Both the position numbers and the translations under genes were made by a program. The notes beneath the pieces were generated by a model that was given only the letters and a program-made list of their open reading frames with translations, ran no database searches and was not told where the DNA came from. Below are positions 1 to 37,300 of a DNA stretch of 64,000 bases, piece by piece. The DNA is taken from the NCBI RefSeq assembly GCF_949628265.1, contig NC_088790.1, positions 19,162,545-19,226,544 of the forward strand, in the 5' to 3' direction. The first letter of the stretch is position 1. Each line of letters begins with the position of its first letter. Origin of the DNA: Cloeon dipterum (lineage: Eukaryota; Arthropoda; Insecta; Ephemeroptera; Baetidae).

Positions 1-2825
<2,825 letters not shown>

Positions 2826-3890
2826 AGGATATTCTTGCGCTGAATTTTACTTCCGCGTCTCGGCACAATCAGAACCAACATTCCCAGCGCTACATTCAAC
2901 CCTTTTTAATTCTCTATTGTTGGCTTATTTAAAATTTTATGTAAAAACCTTAACTATCCCTGTTTTAAATAGTTCTTAAAGGATGATGCGAGTTCCACCG
3001 GAACTCCTGGTTTTATTTTCGTATAAACAAACTTGTTATCATAAGTTTTATCCTTTGTTAGTGTTCAGTAGAGTTTAAAAACCTACGACTGCATCAAACG
3101 TGATTCTGAATGGGTTTTTTAAGGCCTCTCAATAATTCAATGTTAACTGTAAGTTTCTTACAATAAAAACATTATGAAGAAAATGAATTTTCCGATTTTT
3201 ATTTACATCAAACCAGTGTACGTTTGATGTTTGTGCATGTCTTTGTTCTGCAAATTAATATCGTCCGCTTCGAAATATTTCACAGGCCGCAGAATTTCAT
3301 TCGCATAATTAAATTCCACCGGCGGGAAGAGCGGAGGCAGCGTGGATTCCTGACACCAGGTGCCTCCACGAGCAGCGTTTCGGTGCTCACGCCGCGGAGA
3401 ACGAGACGGTCCGCCGCGCTCGCTCACACACACGCACACACATGCACACTGGTCAATTAAAGTTTGCAATTGCTCGGCCGGCGCGTGGAGCAGCGGAGGC
3501 GAAAATCGCAAGGGAAAGAAGGGGTCGCGGGGGTCGGGCGCAGGACGGGGTCACGCCGCGCGGCGGAGCACCACAGGGGAGGCAGGCGGGCGTGCGCCGT
3601 GTGCGGCAGTCGACCGGGCGGTGGAGCGGCGAGCGGCGTCGCCAGGAGGAGACGAACACGGTTATCGATTGTCCTGGTTGCAGCTACTAGAGGGGTCTCC
3701 GGTCGACGCGAGCGAGCGAGCGAGAGCAGAGCCGAGCCGCAGCCAGCCAGCCAGCGAGTGCGAGTGGAGTGAACTCGACACCACCTGGGCGGACGGCTCT
3801 ACCACCGAAAGGAAAGGTTTTTGCAGCTGAAATCCAGGCAGGTCGTCTGTCTCGTCATTCGGCCCAGTCGGCGCCAGTGTGTCCGTCAGA
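2826..3890 (+). other. GFAT 3'UTR, then CaMKII 5' flank/5'UTR
   Basis: GFAT's 3'UTR runs to about 3190 with an AATAAA at 3162-3167. From about 3300 base composition turns sharply GC- and CpG-rich, with GAGC tandem units near 3710-3760, and leads into the CaMKII start codon at 3891. This is the expected place for the CaMKII promoter and 5'UTR. No clear TATA box was seen and the transcription start was not located. Long open frames across 3360-3830 on both strands reflect this GC-rich, stop-poor composition. Confidence 0.6.
3162..3167 (+). other. Polyadenylation signal of GFAT
   Basis: Canonical AATAAA about 340 nt past the GFAT stop codon and before the GC-rich CaMKII upstream region. Confidence 0.6.
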
Positions 3891-25564
<21,674 letters not shown>

Positions 25565-28500
25565 GGGGTAGCAGGTTAAGGGATGCGCGCGGCAATTTGG
25601 CAGCGGCTCCTTCCTACAAAATACCGATAAATATCTTAACCAGCTGGTTCGATTTTCTCTTCCCCTCTTGTAAATTTAGTGCCATACATTTATACATATT
25701 ATGATGACACTGAAAAGTCTTTCTAAATGGTGAAAAGTATTGTTATTAAAATGCAGCAGCTGTAACAACGGAAATGATGGAAAACACACGCAACACACAC
25801 ATTGATGGGTTGATTGGTCGGCACACGAGAGAGTGAGGGACAAGTTGCGGAAACCAAAAGGACGAGCTGGGATTAATTCTGACAAAGAGCGCGGCACTTC
25901 TTGCGCGCCTTCCAGATGTATCGACAACCTTTTGAAATTTGATGATGATCTCCCTAAGACACATGACATGTTATACACACACACGTTTAATCCTGTTCAG
26001 TACCGAGATATGAAACCTAAAAATACTGTTTCTTTCGATGACTGTCCTACCAGCATTATTTTACTACGATGGTTGCGAGAGATAGATTTTTCGAAACGCG
26101 CGGGCCACACATACACATATTTAGTTTTAAAGCCATATCCGTATTCCGCACCAATTTTGCATACATAAATATTTCTCCCACTCACATGTTTTGCACGACT
26201 TTTCTTTATTTTGGCAAGGAGCAGGAGTAATTTTCAGGGCAGAGCAATTCGAATTAAAATCTGTTGTATTGTTACGTGAAAGAGAAATTTTAAAACACCA
26301 AGGCTATGGAAAATTTAATGTGTCAATGTGTTGGATGTTCATAATTGATATAAATATGTGTGCTTACTAAAAGGGTCGTCCTGACTTGACGCTGTGTTCT
26401 CTTATATCATGAACTCTACACGACCATTACGTAGGTTTTGACAACTGGAGCTTTCGTGATTATAGAAATAACTTCTTCGTGAAAATATGAAAAAATAAAC
26501 ACATTTTAGCGTTCCGAAAGAGCAAAGAAGACTCCGTTGATGCCCTTTAGAGAGCGAGCACGAAAACGTGTCAAAACCGCGCACTTTTTATCGATTCGTC
26601 TATTTGTCGACTAAAACTCTGCTTTTAAACGCATCTCACATATAATGCTGCCAACGCGCTTTGTCGATGATAAAAAATCAGTAACTATATATATACTTCT
26701 TTCAGGGCGCGTGTGCTACACATCTTGATAAATTTCCCGCCCTGTTATACTTTATTGTGATCTAATCAAGAGTCATCCGCTTCTTTTGATTGAAAAACAA
26801 TAGTTTTCGTTTAGCAGCACGCAAGCGTGAGAGTGATTTTTAAAGCGCCCCCCGCGCGCTATTGAGAAAAGTTTTGCGCATCCCCCGAAGTAAAAAAAAT
26901 GGATTACATAAAAATAAGCTAGTAAGTCATTCATGCCTTTGCCTGCCCTACGATCTTATAACGAGATATTACATATATAATAATGCATAATTGACTATTG
27001 GCATAAATGAATGTACTTGGCCTAAATGTAAACTATAGTACATAATCTTGTATAACTCTCTCGTTTTAAAAAGTTGAGCAGAAAAAAGAGAGGCCTCCTC
27101 AAGGAGGCTGTGATGCAAACACGCATGAATTAATTAATTATACACACACACTATATCAAAGCGACCAAACGGTCCCCATTAAAAAAAATACACAACTCGC
27201 GTCAAGTACACGGCCATATAATGCGATAACGAAGTGCAAATCACTTAAAAAGCAGCTGGAAGAAATAAGTAGTAGCTTCTCGGACTGAAATCGGTGAAAA
27301 ACAAAAAATTATTTGATGATGAATTCAGGGAATCGACGGGTTCAGGGCTGAATCGTATTCTATTAATTCTACACGCTAATCAAAACGGTGGCCATTTTTA
27401 AATCTTGCGAATCGGTTACTCTCATCTGTATATGCAGGAAGGAGCACTTTTGTCTTGTATTCATTCAGCATTGATGAAACTATATAACTGTGTATTCTAT
27501 AGACCTGCAACTCTTGCAAAAAACGCGCCTTATTGAGTCCAAGAGGGGATTTCGCAGACAGAGCACTAGAAAATGGAATTAGGGCAGGAAGGATATTTTC
27601 TTTCGTGTTTAGTTGCAGCTAAAACCCAAGAGAGCAGCTCCGTACTCATTAAATTCTTCGATTTCGAGCGACACGGTAGACGATAAATTTAGAGACACGC
27701 GGAGATGTGATGGGAATTTTAAAGAGAAAATCGAAAGGCTTATTTGAGTTGCGGCCAACGTGTATAGATGCAAACCCTGCAAAACTGCTAAATCGAGCTA
27801 CCTCTGTTGTATAACCTGCTGCTCCCTGAAAACGTATCGCGCCAATGCTCTGCTTGAATTGGTGAATGGAGACGATGCGAAAACTAGTCACATTCAAACA
27901 AACACATACACACACACCGCACGAGAACGAATTCTGATGTTAAAAAGGGGTAAGAGCGAGTCAATCGCCAGGACTGTAGAGTTGTATTGAAATACAAACT
28001 TTTAGAATTACATGACCCATACAAAGACGAGCCTCTCGCGAGTTCAAACGAACGAACTTTGGAAACCTTAACAAACACGCTCTCTTTCAGAATCGAGTCA
28101 TTAAGTTTTGAAGCAAGTTTTGATACATTAGGTGTTTTTTGAGAAGAATCCTTACGATTATAATTACATTAAATATTATTATGCATTAATATAATGTTAT
28201 AATTGTGTATGACACCGTATATAGTTACTTCTTATATTGTATGTTGCATGTGAGCTTTTTGAAATTACTTATTATGGAATATCAATTGTTGATTCGTTAT
28301 TAAAATTTTATCTAAATATATTTGTGCATTGTAAGAAGAGTTGTGTGGATTTTGAGGTGGACGGAGGCAAAGATTATAATTTGAATTCTCTCTCGACCGT
28401 TTGATAAATTGGAGCTTATTGTCTAGCCCCGTCGGCCTCGACAATGTTCAACACTTTCCGAGAGCGAAATTGATAAGAACCCTAAGTGTGCGTGATGTAA

Positions 28501-31500
28501 AAATCTGCATTGTACGCGCGACAGTAATATTTTCCTGACCTTTGTACTGGCGTGCAATTATTACTACTCGTGTTGCTGTGAGTCGGGATTTGCGTGCTAG
28601 GCTCCCATCGCTGTAAACCATGAAAAAACTCGTTTTTTCCTCATTTTTATCGTAGACCAGCAGAGACAAAGAAAACATAATATAAATAATGCCTTCAGAG
28701 AGTCTGTTTACAAACGAGATCCTCCCAACTTACAGAGAGAGTGATTAGAAAAATGCAGTAGTCATTGGAGGAGGCGAGAATTTATAGTATTGTTACTCTA
28801 GTTTGCCAACACAACAAGTATTCATTACGTGTTATATTTTTTTCGCGCGAGCGAATTTGAACCAAAAGCGAGTAAGGGAAGGTTAGGTGCGTTTACCCTT
28901 GGCGAAAAAGGAGCTAATTTGTATTCTGATTATTGCTATATTCGAATTCAGCAAAATATTATGGGATACGATTTCCTCTTCGACGAAGCTATGTCACAAA
29001 GTAGTTAAGAAACGTATAAATCGCTAACTAAGATCAGTATTGAGACGTGAAACTTTTTTACTGTACCATACGTTTCTCTCTTTTGTTTTCTCGATCCTTG
29101 TTAACTCATAGGGGCAGCTTTGGAATCGGTGCTAAAACTTGTTGTGTTGCTTTGTGAGCAGCACATAAGAGCGCACTCGCCTGTTATTAACATTGTAATC
29201 GCAGCAGTATTTTCTCGATTGATTGTTGCCCGATCGAATACTTGAGATTTTTTGATTCGCTCGCTTTTATAACGCACGTTCTCTCGACAACTTTGGAATT
29301 CATTGACTCGTTCAAATTGTTATAAACCAACCGCTCCACTCGAGCGTCGTTTAAGTAAAAGTGGCGGCGACGCAGTTACTAACCGGTGACTTTTGAAAAT
29401 CTAAAATGAAGAAAAAATACAGCGCGAGCATATAATATTACGAGAAAGAATATCGACTTACTACTGAGTGTATCATTTATATCGATAAGAAAAACCATTC
29501 ATTGTAAAAGATAATGATGAGAATTACTTCTTATTGACATTACATTATTATATTCCATTTTGACAATGCACTGATATAATACTAAATTATTTCTATAGTA
29601 TTCCATGTAATTAAAGCACTATCAAGTTTGTTCTTATTTACAAAATAAATTTAAAGGAAAAGAGGATAACTATAAAAACCAAGTCTCAAATGACTGAGAT
29701 GGATATCATCTCTATTTCTCTCTATCTCTTTCTGTAAAAAAGAAAATATTGAAAAGAACAAAAGTGTGGAAACAATATAAAATAACTAAAAACTGCAGCT
29801 TGTATTGACAAAATAAAATTGTCTGCAAACCATCTTTCTTTCCTTCTATTTAGTGAAATAAAATAATTATTAAATAAATTTTTAATCACCGTATAATTTG
29901 TTGCAATTATTTTTTTATGATCATGAGTAAGAGGCAATTAAATATAAGATGCAGGATGAGAGTCCTTTCTTAACAGAAAAGACAAAAGTTCTGCGGCCGT
30001 GAATCCTCTGTGGAGTTTCCTACGCAAGACGTTTTTATTACTGAAGCAAGTTTACGGCCAAGTTTTTATGTTCCTTTGGGATTATTAAATTTCCAAAGCT
30101 AAAACTTGTCTTAATTTAAACTTTACTTTCATGCATGTACTAGAAATTCACTAAATTTGTTTGGATTAAAACAAAATTACAAGAGAACCTACGGCGAAAA
30201 TAATTAATGGACTCAATTTATCTAGCTTGAAAAGGCAGATCCTGCGACGACTTTAAATAATTATTATTCGTTGTTCGCAACCTAGGAAGCCAGCTGATAT
30301 TATTTCCGCCATCGCCGTGATTGATGGACACTGAAAAGAGCAGATTTGAATAGCATTGACGGATTGAGCGGATCAAAGCGCGAGGCCTTGGTCAAACGCG
30401 CGAGGGGTCGGCAGTTTGCAGCTCCGAAAAGAGTCGGTGCGCACGGAATAATTGCAGGCTACACGGTGCAGGCAGGTGACCTTAGTCGGAGGCGAGGTCG
30501 CGCGTGTGTCAGAGTGGGATCCTCGCAGCGTAATGAGCAACGAAATAACAAAAGGCTTTATGCACCAGGAAGAGCGGCTCAGCAGAGCATCTTTCCCACC
30601 CATACACCAGCCGCCGCCGGCGACGCCATCTAATTAGCCCAAGGAAGATGCCAGGCAAAAAGGTCGATTCATTCATACAGATGAAGTAACCCCACGCTTT
30701 TAATTCCAACTGCACCTTTCATTTTTGCCGTTTACCTACGGAAAGATGCATTTTCACGATTGTGAGAGCTGCATTGGGACAGAAACTAACTACTATTATT
30801 ATTTAAATTTGATTACGATCAAAACGCAGTTAACATATCATCACGTTTTCAAAAACGTGTGTAATGTCCCGTGTCCCGTTTCCGGCCACTATGTTTAATT
30901 AACATTTTCCATGCGTACCTAGATGTGAGAAAACTTGAGCTCATTGAATAAATATTTTTTTTGAGTTTAGGCAAACGGCGAAATGTGCCGGCGTTGTCCG
31001 CTGCACAATTGTCATCGTTTCGCTTTTCAAGAAAACCCAGACAAATATAAAATATCGCTACTCTACAAAGTTTTTTAGTACTTACCTTTGGAGGGAATCT
31101 ACGAAGTGAGTTGCCCTTGAAATCAAACATCACACCTAAATAAAAAGAAAACACTTTTATAGCATGACTGCGCAAATAAAATTCTTGATTTTTTAGCATA
31201 TAATAATTTTCAAAATGATTAAACAACAACTCTATTTCCAGTTGATTTACAATATAATGCCAAATTTAAAAAATTTTTCCAGCTGGGTAGACTATTTGAT
31301 GTTAAACTAATGGGATTAATTAGCAATTTAGTATACAAAAATTAATGAAACAATTATTCTGCAAAGGTTTCGTCAGAGCCGAAATTTTCCCTGGGACGTG
31401 CTGTAAATTATGTGTCTTTTTAATTCATTCTTTCTAATTTAAAGATAACATCAGATCCAAAGTTAGCGTTTTCTTATGTGGCCAAATCAAAACTTGATCA

Positions 31501-34300
31501 ATTAAATTTTTCGGAATTTTTTTTATTCAATCTAAGAAAATAATTATACGAACATAATGTATGAATGTCGTGTCACCTTCGCATGATAAATTTTCAAATC
31601 TTACTGCACTAACTTGTAAGATTAGAACATGGCCATCCACTGCAAATTTTATCGCCATGGTTAAGGGATGTGTACTAACCGAATTCCGCAACAGAGAGGA
31701 AGCACTGGAATCTGCAGTTCAGGTCACATGGAAACAGGAAAGAAAGCGACTTACGTGTGACGCCCTCTTCCACCCGTAGCAGCCAGTATCGCCACCGCCT
31801 CTGCATTCCTATTAGTTCGTCACTCCTTTAGTGTTCTACTGTTCAGCAGGTTTCTTATTTCTACTATTTTTGCTAGTGGAGCGATAGCATCTCTTGTTGT
31901 CAAGTATTAAGGTGCAGCATTCAGTTTGACGCTGATAAATGTGAGCGAGTCATACTGAATGCTGAATGCCGGTGCTCAAAGCACAATGAAGTATGCGAGC
32001 AAGAGAAAACAAGAAAATCCAGAGAATCTAAGTTAAACAAACGTTGAAACATAACAGTCATATTCTTTATTGTTGATTGCGGGTTCAGTATTTGCCTATG
32101 CTAACTCCGTAGTAAATTTCTCCTCGCCCTTTTCTTGACAGTAACATAATTGATTTTTCTTGCATTACATTGTTTATGTATGCTCCACAAAGTACAGAAA
32201 CCGCACAGTTCTCATTATAGTTTTCATTTCTCAGCCTGGGCTTTTTAATCTAAATTTACTCAACCGGTTAGCTCAGGAACACATCAAACAGTAGTAAAGT
32301 TAGGAATTTATCAATAACCATAACATTTATGCATGCGATATTTGAATTTTTATTATAGGGTAGATAATTAATAATATTTTGATATTTTGGGGGTTAGATG
32401 CGCGTTGAAATGCGTTACAATTTTGCGTCTAAATGTGGGAAACTTCGAATTCCTCCTTTGCTTTCAGTCCGAGTGTCGCGAGTTTGTTTTTCAATGTCAA
32501 TTGGCATATAATGAATTCATGCTACGCAAATTACGTGAGAATTTTGTTACAACTCGCTTCCTTCCAACATTTTCTTCCCCAGCGCTTTTCAAAGTAAGTG
32601 CTGTATCCCAGCTGGACGCCTTAAATTGTGCATTGCGCAAATCTGGCCCCCAGTGCAAAGCAGTAAAATATAATGCAAAATATGATATGGACTATATATA
32701 CATATTATGAATTGGCAATTTTTATTACAAAATGGGCATGGATGTCTCCTTGAAGGGAAAAATATCTTTCTGGCGTTTCAATCCAAGACCTCGGTGCGGG
32801 GAGGCGAAAATTGTTTCCAAATACAAGCCACTCTGCGGCCACTCGGGCCTCATGTTATCCGGGACCTGATGAGCCCTTCAAGCCCAGCACGGGATGTGCT
32901 GAGCAGAGGTCCTATAAAAAAACATGAAAGAATTTCGAGGTCTTTGGTTGTAGAAAAGTGTGCGTTGAAAATTTGCAATCAACCTGCGGAGAGTCACTAA
33001 TTATTAACGTGTGTTGAAATGCACGTGTGCTCTTCGAATAGCCCAAACGCGAGGGCATGCACTGCTATTTCATAGCAAATCGACCAGCAAACTCGCGGCA
33101 CGCATGAAATATTTTTGCCCACTATCGCCAATTAAGCGGCCGCAATTTGCATTATCTTTTTCGCCTGAGCGCAGCACTAATTGGCAACCGCGACTGAAGC
33201 AATGCGCGCGACGCTGGCTGTAAATTACACGTTTCTCGTCTCACTTGGGAGTGCTGATGCGCTGAGAAGTACAAAAAACGACGGCCGCATGTCAAGTTTG
33301 ATTACATAGAATTAAGTCAGCGAGCCAAACGAGGTGTTATGAATCTCGTTTATTTCTGGTTGTTTCGCCAGCTTCCTATTAGATGTTAAAACGATAGATC
33401 AATCTTTCTCGGGACACCTGCCAATAAAGCAAATAATAATATATACATAGAAGGCAGTAGTAGGTCGTGTGTGTTGCACCAATTCCATATTTCGAAATCG
33501 AACTTTTATTTCTTCAATTTGTTTTCCTAGGCTGTTTTGGCTAAAAAAGGCAATTTAGGAAAGTAATTTTAGATAGTTGTAGGATTAGACTAAAAAACAA
33601 TTGGAGCAACTATTTTTAATTTTTAAAAATTGAAGAGATAAAAACATTTGGCACTTTCAATTTAGATATTCATTAATATTAATTAGTTATTATTAATGCA
33701 ACTCACCTGAAAGTATTTCCAAGTTAATTTAAAAAATAAGTTTATCAACCTTAACATAATAAATGCAGCGAGTTTTATTAATAACACGTTTTTCGGTCTT
33801 TTTATTAAAACCTTACAAAATAACAGCTTATATCGACGGATTCACAGTAAATATCGGTTGAAATAACCAGAAGACTATACACTTGAATTTTTAGTTTAAT
33901 TTTCTTCTATTTCACTTTTGTTTATCAACAAATCCCCTACTCCTGTTTTGATTTAGTATCTAGATCCCTCTCTGTCAACGTCTAATTCCCGCAGCATTTG
34001 CAGCTTTAAAAAATGTCAACGCATGGGTACTAAAATTATGCTCAAATAATTTCGAATCATAAATTTTCATTCCTCTGCAGGCTATCCAGTTAGTTTTTGC
34101 GATTGTAGCACATAGAAGACTTTTTATAAAGAAGTGCTGCCGAAGAGGGCCCTGGATAATACAGGGCGGCCGTCGATTAATGGAGGCCCGTCGCAGCATC
34201 GAGAGTTTGGTTCGGAGCGCCAAGGCCGCTTGACGCTCCATCTGTGCCCCTCTCACCTTTGAGCCAGGAGGCAGGCTTCGTTGTGCGGTGTTCTGCCAGC
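25565..34300. other. CaMKII 3'UTR and gene-poor intergenic region
   Basis: After the CaMKII stop there are 8.7 kb without a recognisable coding exon. Several AATAAA hexamers occur, so the 3'UTR end cannot be fixed; insect CaMKII 3'UTRs can be long and carry dendritic localisation signals. A 6-bp stem with a TCAA loop lies at 27093-27108, and a longer, better hairpin at 31915-31964. A CpG-richer patch at 30330-30640 contrasts with the AT-rich surroundings. No transposon proteins, tRNA or rRNA were seen. Confidence 0.6.
31915..31964. repeat. Imperfect hairpin, about 18 bp stem and 10 nt loop
   Basis: The left arm begins CAGCATTCAGTTTGACGCT and the right arm ends GTCATACTGAATGCTG. They pair over about 18 bp with one mismatch and one 2-nt bulge around a loop of about 10 nt. 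The stem is short for an animal pre-miRNA, and pairing outside it is poor. It could be a small-RNA precursor, a binding-site palindrome, or chance. Confidence 0.45.
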
Positions 34301-34356
34301 ACTAGTGTTAGTAAACACACACTCTTGGACACACGCGCGCACCACAGCACTCCACA

Positions 34357-37300
34357 ATGGTGAGTTTTTACTAATCTTTTATTTGTCTCAGAGTTAAAGA
34401 AGTTACTTCCGCGGGGACGATTTTCTACGATTATTTTAGAATGTGACTGGATTTGATTTGGTGGCCGAGTCTATAATTAATAGAGAAAGGCTGGCCTGAA
34501 GATAGCATCTCGCTATAGATTGATTCCTCAAGGGAATTGATGTTTTATTTACCTTTCCTGCCAACTCTATTCATAGCGAGTGCAGCCAGTAGTTGGAAAA
34601 AATAGAGCAAGCGAGAAAAATGCACGATCTGTTGCTTCACATGCGGGACACCAAGGTTTCAATATACACCGCGATTTCACACAGCTTTTTATATTTCAAA
34701 TGAGATTCTCGCAAATGAAAAGAAGTCAATTTATAAAAAGCCCTACAGCACACTTGGTCCTCTCGAAAAAAATGCCAATTATATATACAACAACGCGGCG
34801 GCCGCGTCATTTGCATAGTAAATATACGTATAATCAGCATTATGTATCAGCATGAAATAATAAAATCTGCACGAATTAAGAAAAATTCAAGGTAGTCTGG
34901 TTTTTTGAACGCTGTAAAAGCTTTACGATTCCTCGTTCAACAATAAATATCTTTTAATCTTTAGAATTCTGAGAATCAGCTTTTCTCATCTTAAAACAAA
35001 GCAGAAAAAAATGAAAAAATCGCCATGCTAGTTGTCATGAATTAAATACCAAATTTCAATGTTAAATATCGTGGATTATAATATATATGAAGATAACGTC
35101 AAGGACTTCTAGGAGTAGTTAATAATCTCATCAGCTCCCTAACAGATTTCTAAGAAGTACCTCCCACATCGTAATAATGCATGAAAGAATTTCCTTGTTT
35201 TGTTTATCGATCGAATTAGGATCATTATTAGGCCATTTAAGGAAGTTGAGCAAAAATCCGATCTGCTGATTATTGCGTCGGCCAAAAGAGAAACACACAC
35301 GACCATAGCATTTAATGATCTTTTTTTCTGCCTGGCCATCACACACATGCTCCAAACACACGCGTGAGAGAGCATTGAAACGCGTGCAGGGTGTGGTTCC
35401 CAAGCAGCAGCACCAGCAGCACCGTGGTATTGGCCATTGTCTATTCTGCTCGGGTAGCCTTGCTTTCGATATCAGTTTAATTGGATCTTTCGTTTTCCTT
35501 CTGCGCGCTGCACCTCCAGTCGTCCGTCGCTGCTTTATGTACGTGTGTGTTGTTTTATTATTTTAACTCTGAGCGGCGGCGGCGGCGGCAGAACAGGGTA
35601 AACGCGATTGCCTCACACGCCGCGCGGTGCAGAGTGATTTTGCTCTTTATATAAGCCGCGCGTATGGTCTATAAACCTGTTCGCGCGGGGGCACCATTAT
35701 TATTTTATTCTGCATGTCCCACTCGCAATGCAGAATAAATCAAAGATCGGATTATTTGAAGTGCACACATAAATATGTGTGTGCTTTGAAAGTTGTTTGG
35801 TGCTCTCATGGGATCGGGCGGCGAGTGCAGTTAACTTAATGAGCCTTTTCAATTGACTTTATATGTTCAGATCGTTGGATTTAAGTGCCTAAATACACTT
35901 ATTGGCGATTGTTATGGCCACTGCTCGTGGTTTTGGCCATTGTTGAGATGTATACTTTTGAAATGCCTTTAGAGAAAACTCCTTTAGTATTTTAGAGTTG
36001 AAGTTATTTACACGAACGGCTCATTGACATGCCAAAAATTTCTCTCTGTACTGCTATTATATTTGTATTTTAAATTTTAGAAATTTAAAATAATTTTATC
36101 AGTTCCCTGAATTTCTCTCCGTTTCTTTTTCTCGAGCACTTTTTTGGTGTCAACCGTCGTTAGGATTGGAAAGAGATCAAATAAAGTGTCCGATTTAATG
36201 ATCACAAGTGCGCACAGATGCTCATTTAGTTCAGCGTCCTGGGCTGAAGGAAACTCAGTCAGTTCTTAAAACTGTCGTAAAAGGGAAGAGCCGCCATGGT
36301 AATAATCGTAAATTGCAACGAGCAAAATGCAAAAATGCGCGTACCGGGAGGAAACGAGTTCGTAATTACTGTCTGCGAACTTTTGCGAGCGCACGTCAAT
36401 TTTGCCAAGAGTTCACTTTCACGTCATGCACTCATCGGCCTAGGTTAAAGAGTAGAATGTGCTCCGTTTCAATCCTGAAAACCTTCTCCTTCGCTCGAAA
36501 TCGGTTTCACCTTTGTCATCGACTCCTCTTAATTACTAACTACTATAGCCTAAAAAATGTCGCCTGTTAGTAAATTCCGGTTTTTGACCTCTCTCTGCGC
36601 GAAGGCCGCCTAAAAACGTATTTTTTTTCGTTCGCTTCGCTAACTATAAAATGCAGATCAAAATGTTAGTCGGCGCGGCCCGAGAAAAGTCTTCGAGATG
36701 AAAAACGAGCACCATTGCACCTTGGAGCGGTCGGTATAAAAAATGCTTCAACCAGATGTGGCGCCGAATTTGGAGCTCAATTTTTCGCAACTGACACGCC
36801 AGCTGAGAATTGTTATTTACGACGCTCGGCGAAGGTACACATTAAGCATTTCGGCCACGTCCCACGTGGTATTAATATTTATTTTCAATTTAGAAAACGC
36901 ACACACACACCCACCCTCCGTGCGTACTGCCCAGAATTAATTTCTGGCGTTTGGCGGACTACAAAAAAAAACACTTTCCCTCCGCTCTCTATTGCCAAAT
37001 TGTTGCTAACAGTTACTGTCTCGCGGGGTAGCGTTGTAAACCAATAATACAAACCTTTCGCTTGAGTGTCAAATTTTTTGAACCTTCAATTAGCGGTTGT
37101 AAAAGGAGTTAACTGGTATAAAATATGGTTTCCAGTGTTAGGGCAAAGCAATAAAAGTTAATTTCACTGAGGACACGTTAAAAAACAATCTAGATAAATT
37201 GTTTTCAAATTTAATATGAAATAAATCCTCTAAAGTCAATCAAATAATTTTCTTACTCTCGTGAATCCACTTATTATAAGGAAATATGAAACATTTATCC

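Noticed and set aside
3360-3830. Plus-strand frames upstream of CaMKII
   Set aside because: GC-rich promoter/5'UTR sequence open in several frames at once; the CaMKII start at 3891 is unambiguous.
25565-34300. Transposable element proteins, tRNA or rRNA genes in the gene-poor stretch
   Set aside because: No reverse transcriptase or transposase motifs, no cloverleaf-like box A/box B pairs and no rRNA-like sequence seen by eye.
36208-36570. 120-codon plus-strand frame in the intron of the secreted-protein gene
   Set aside because: Lys/Arg-rich without structure or family; no supporting splice sites.
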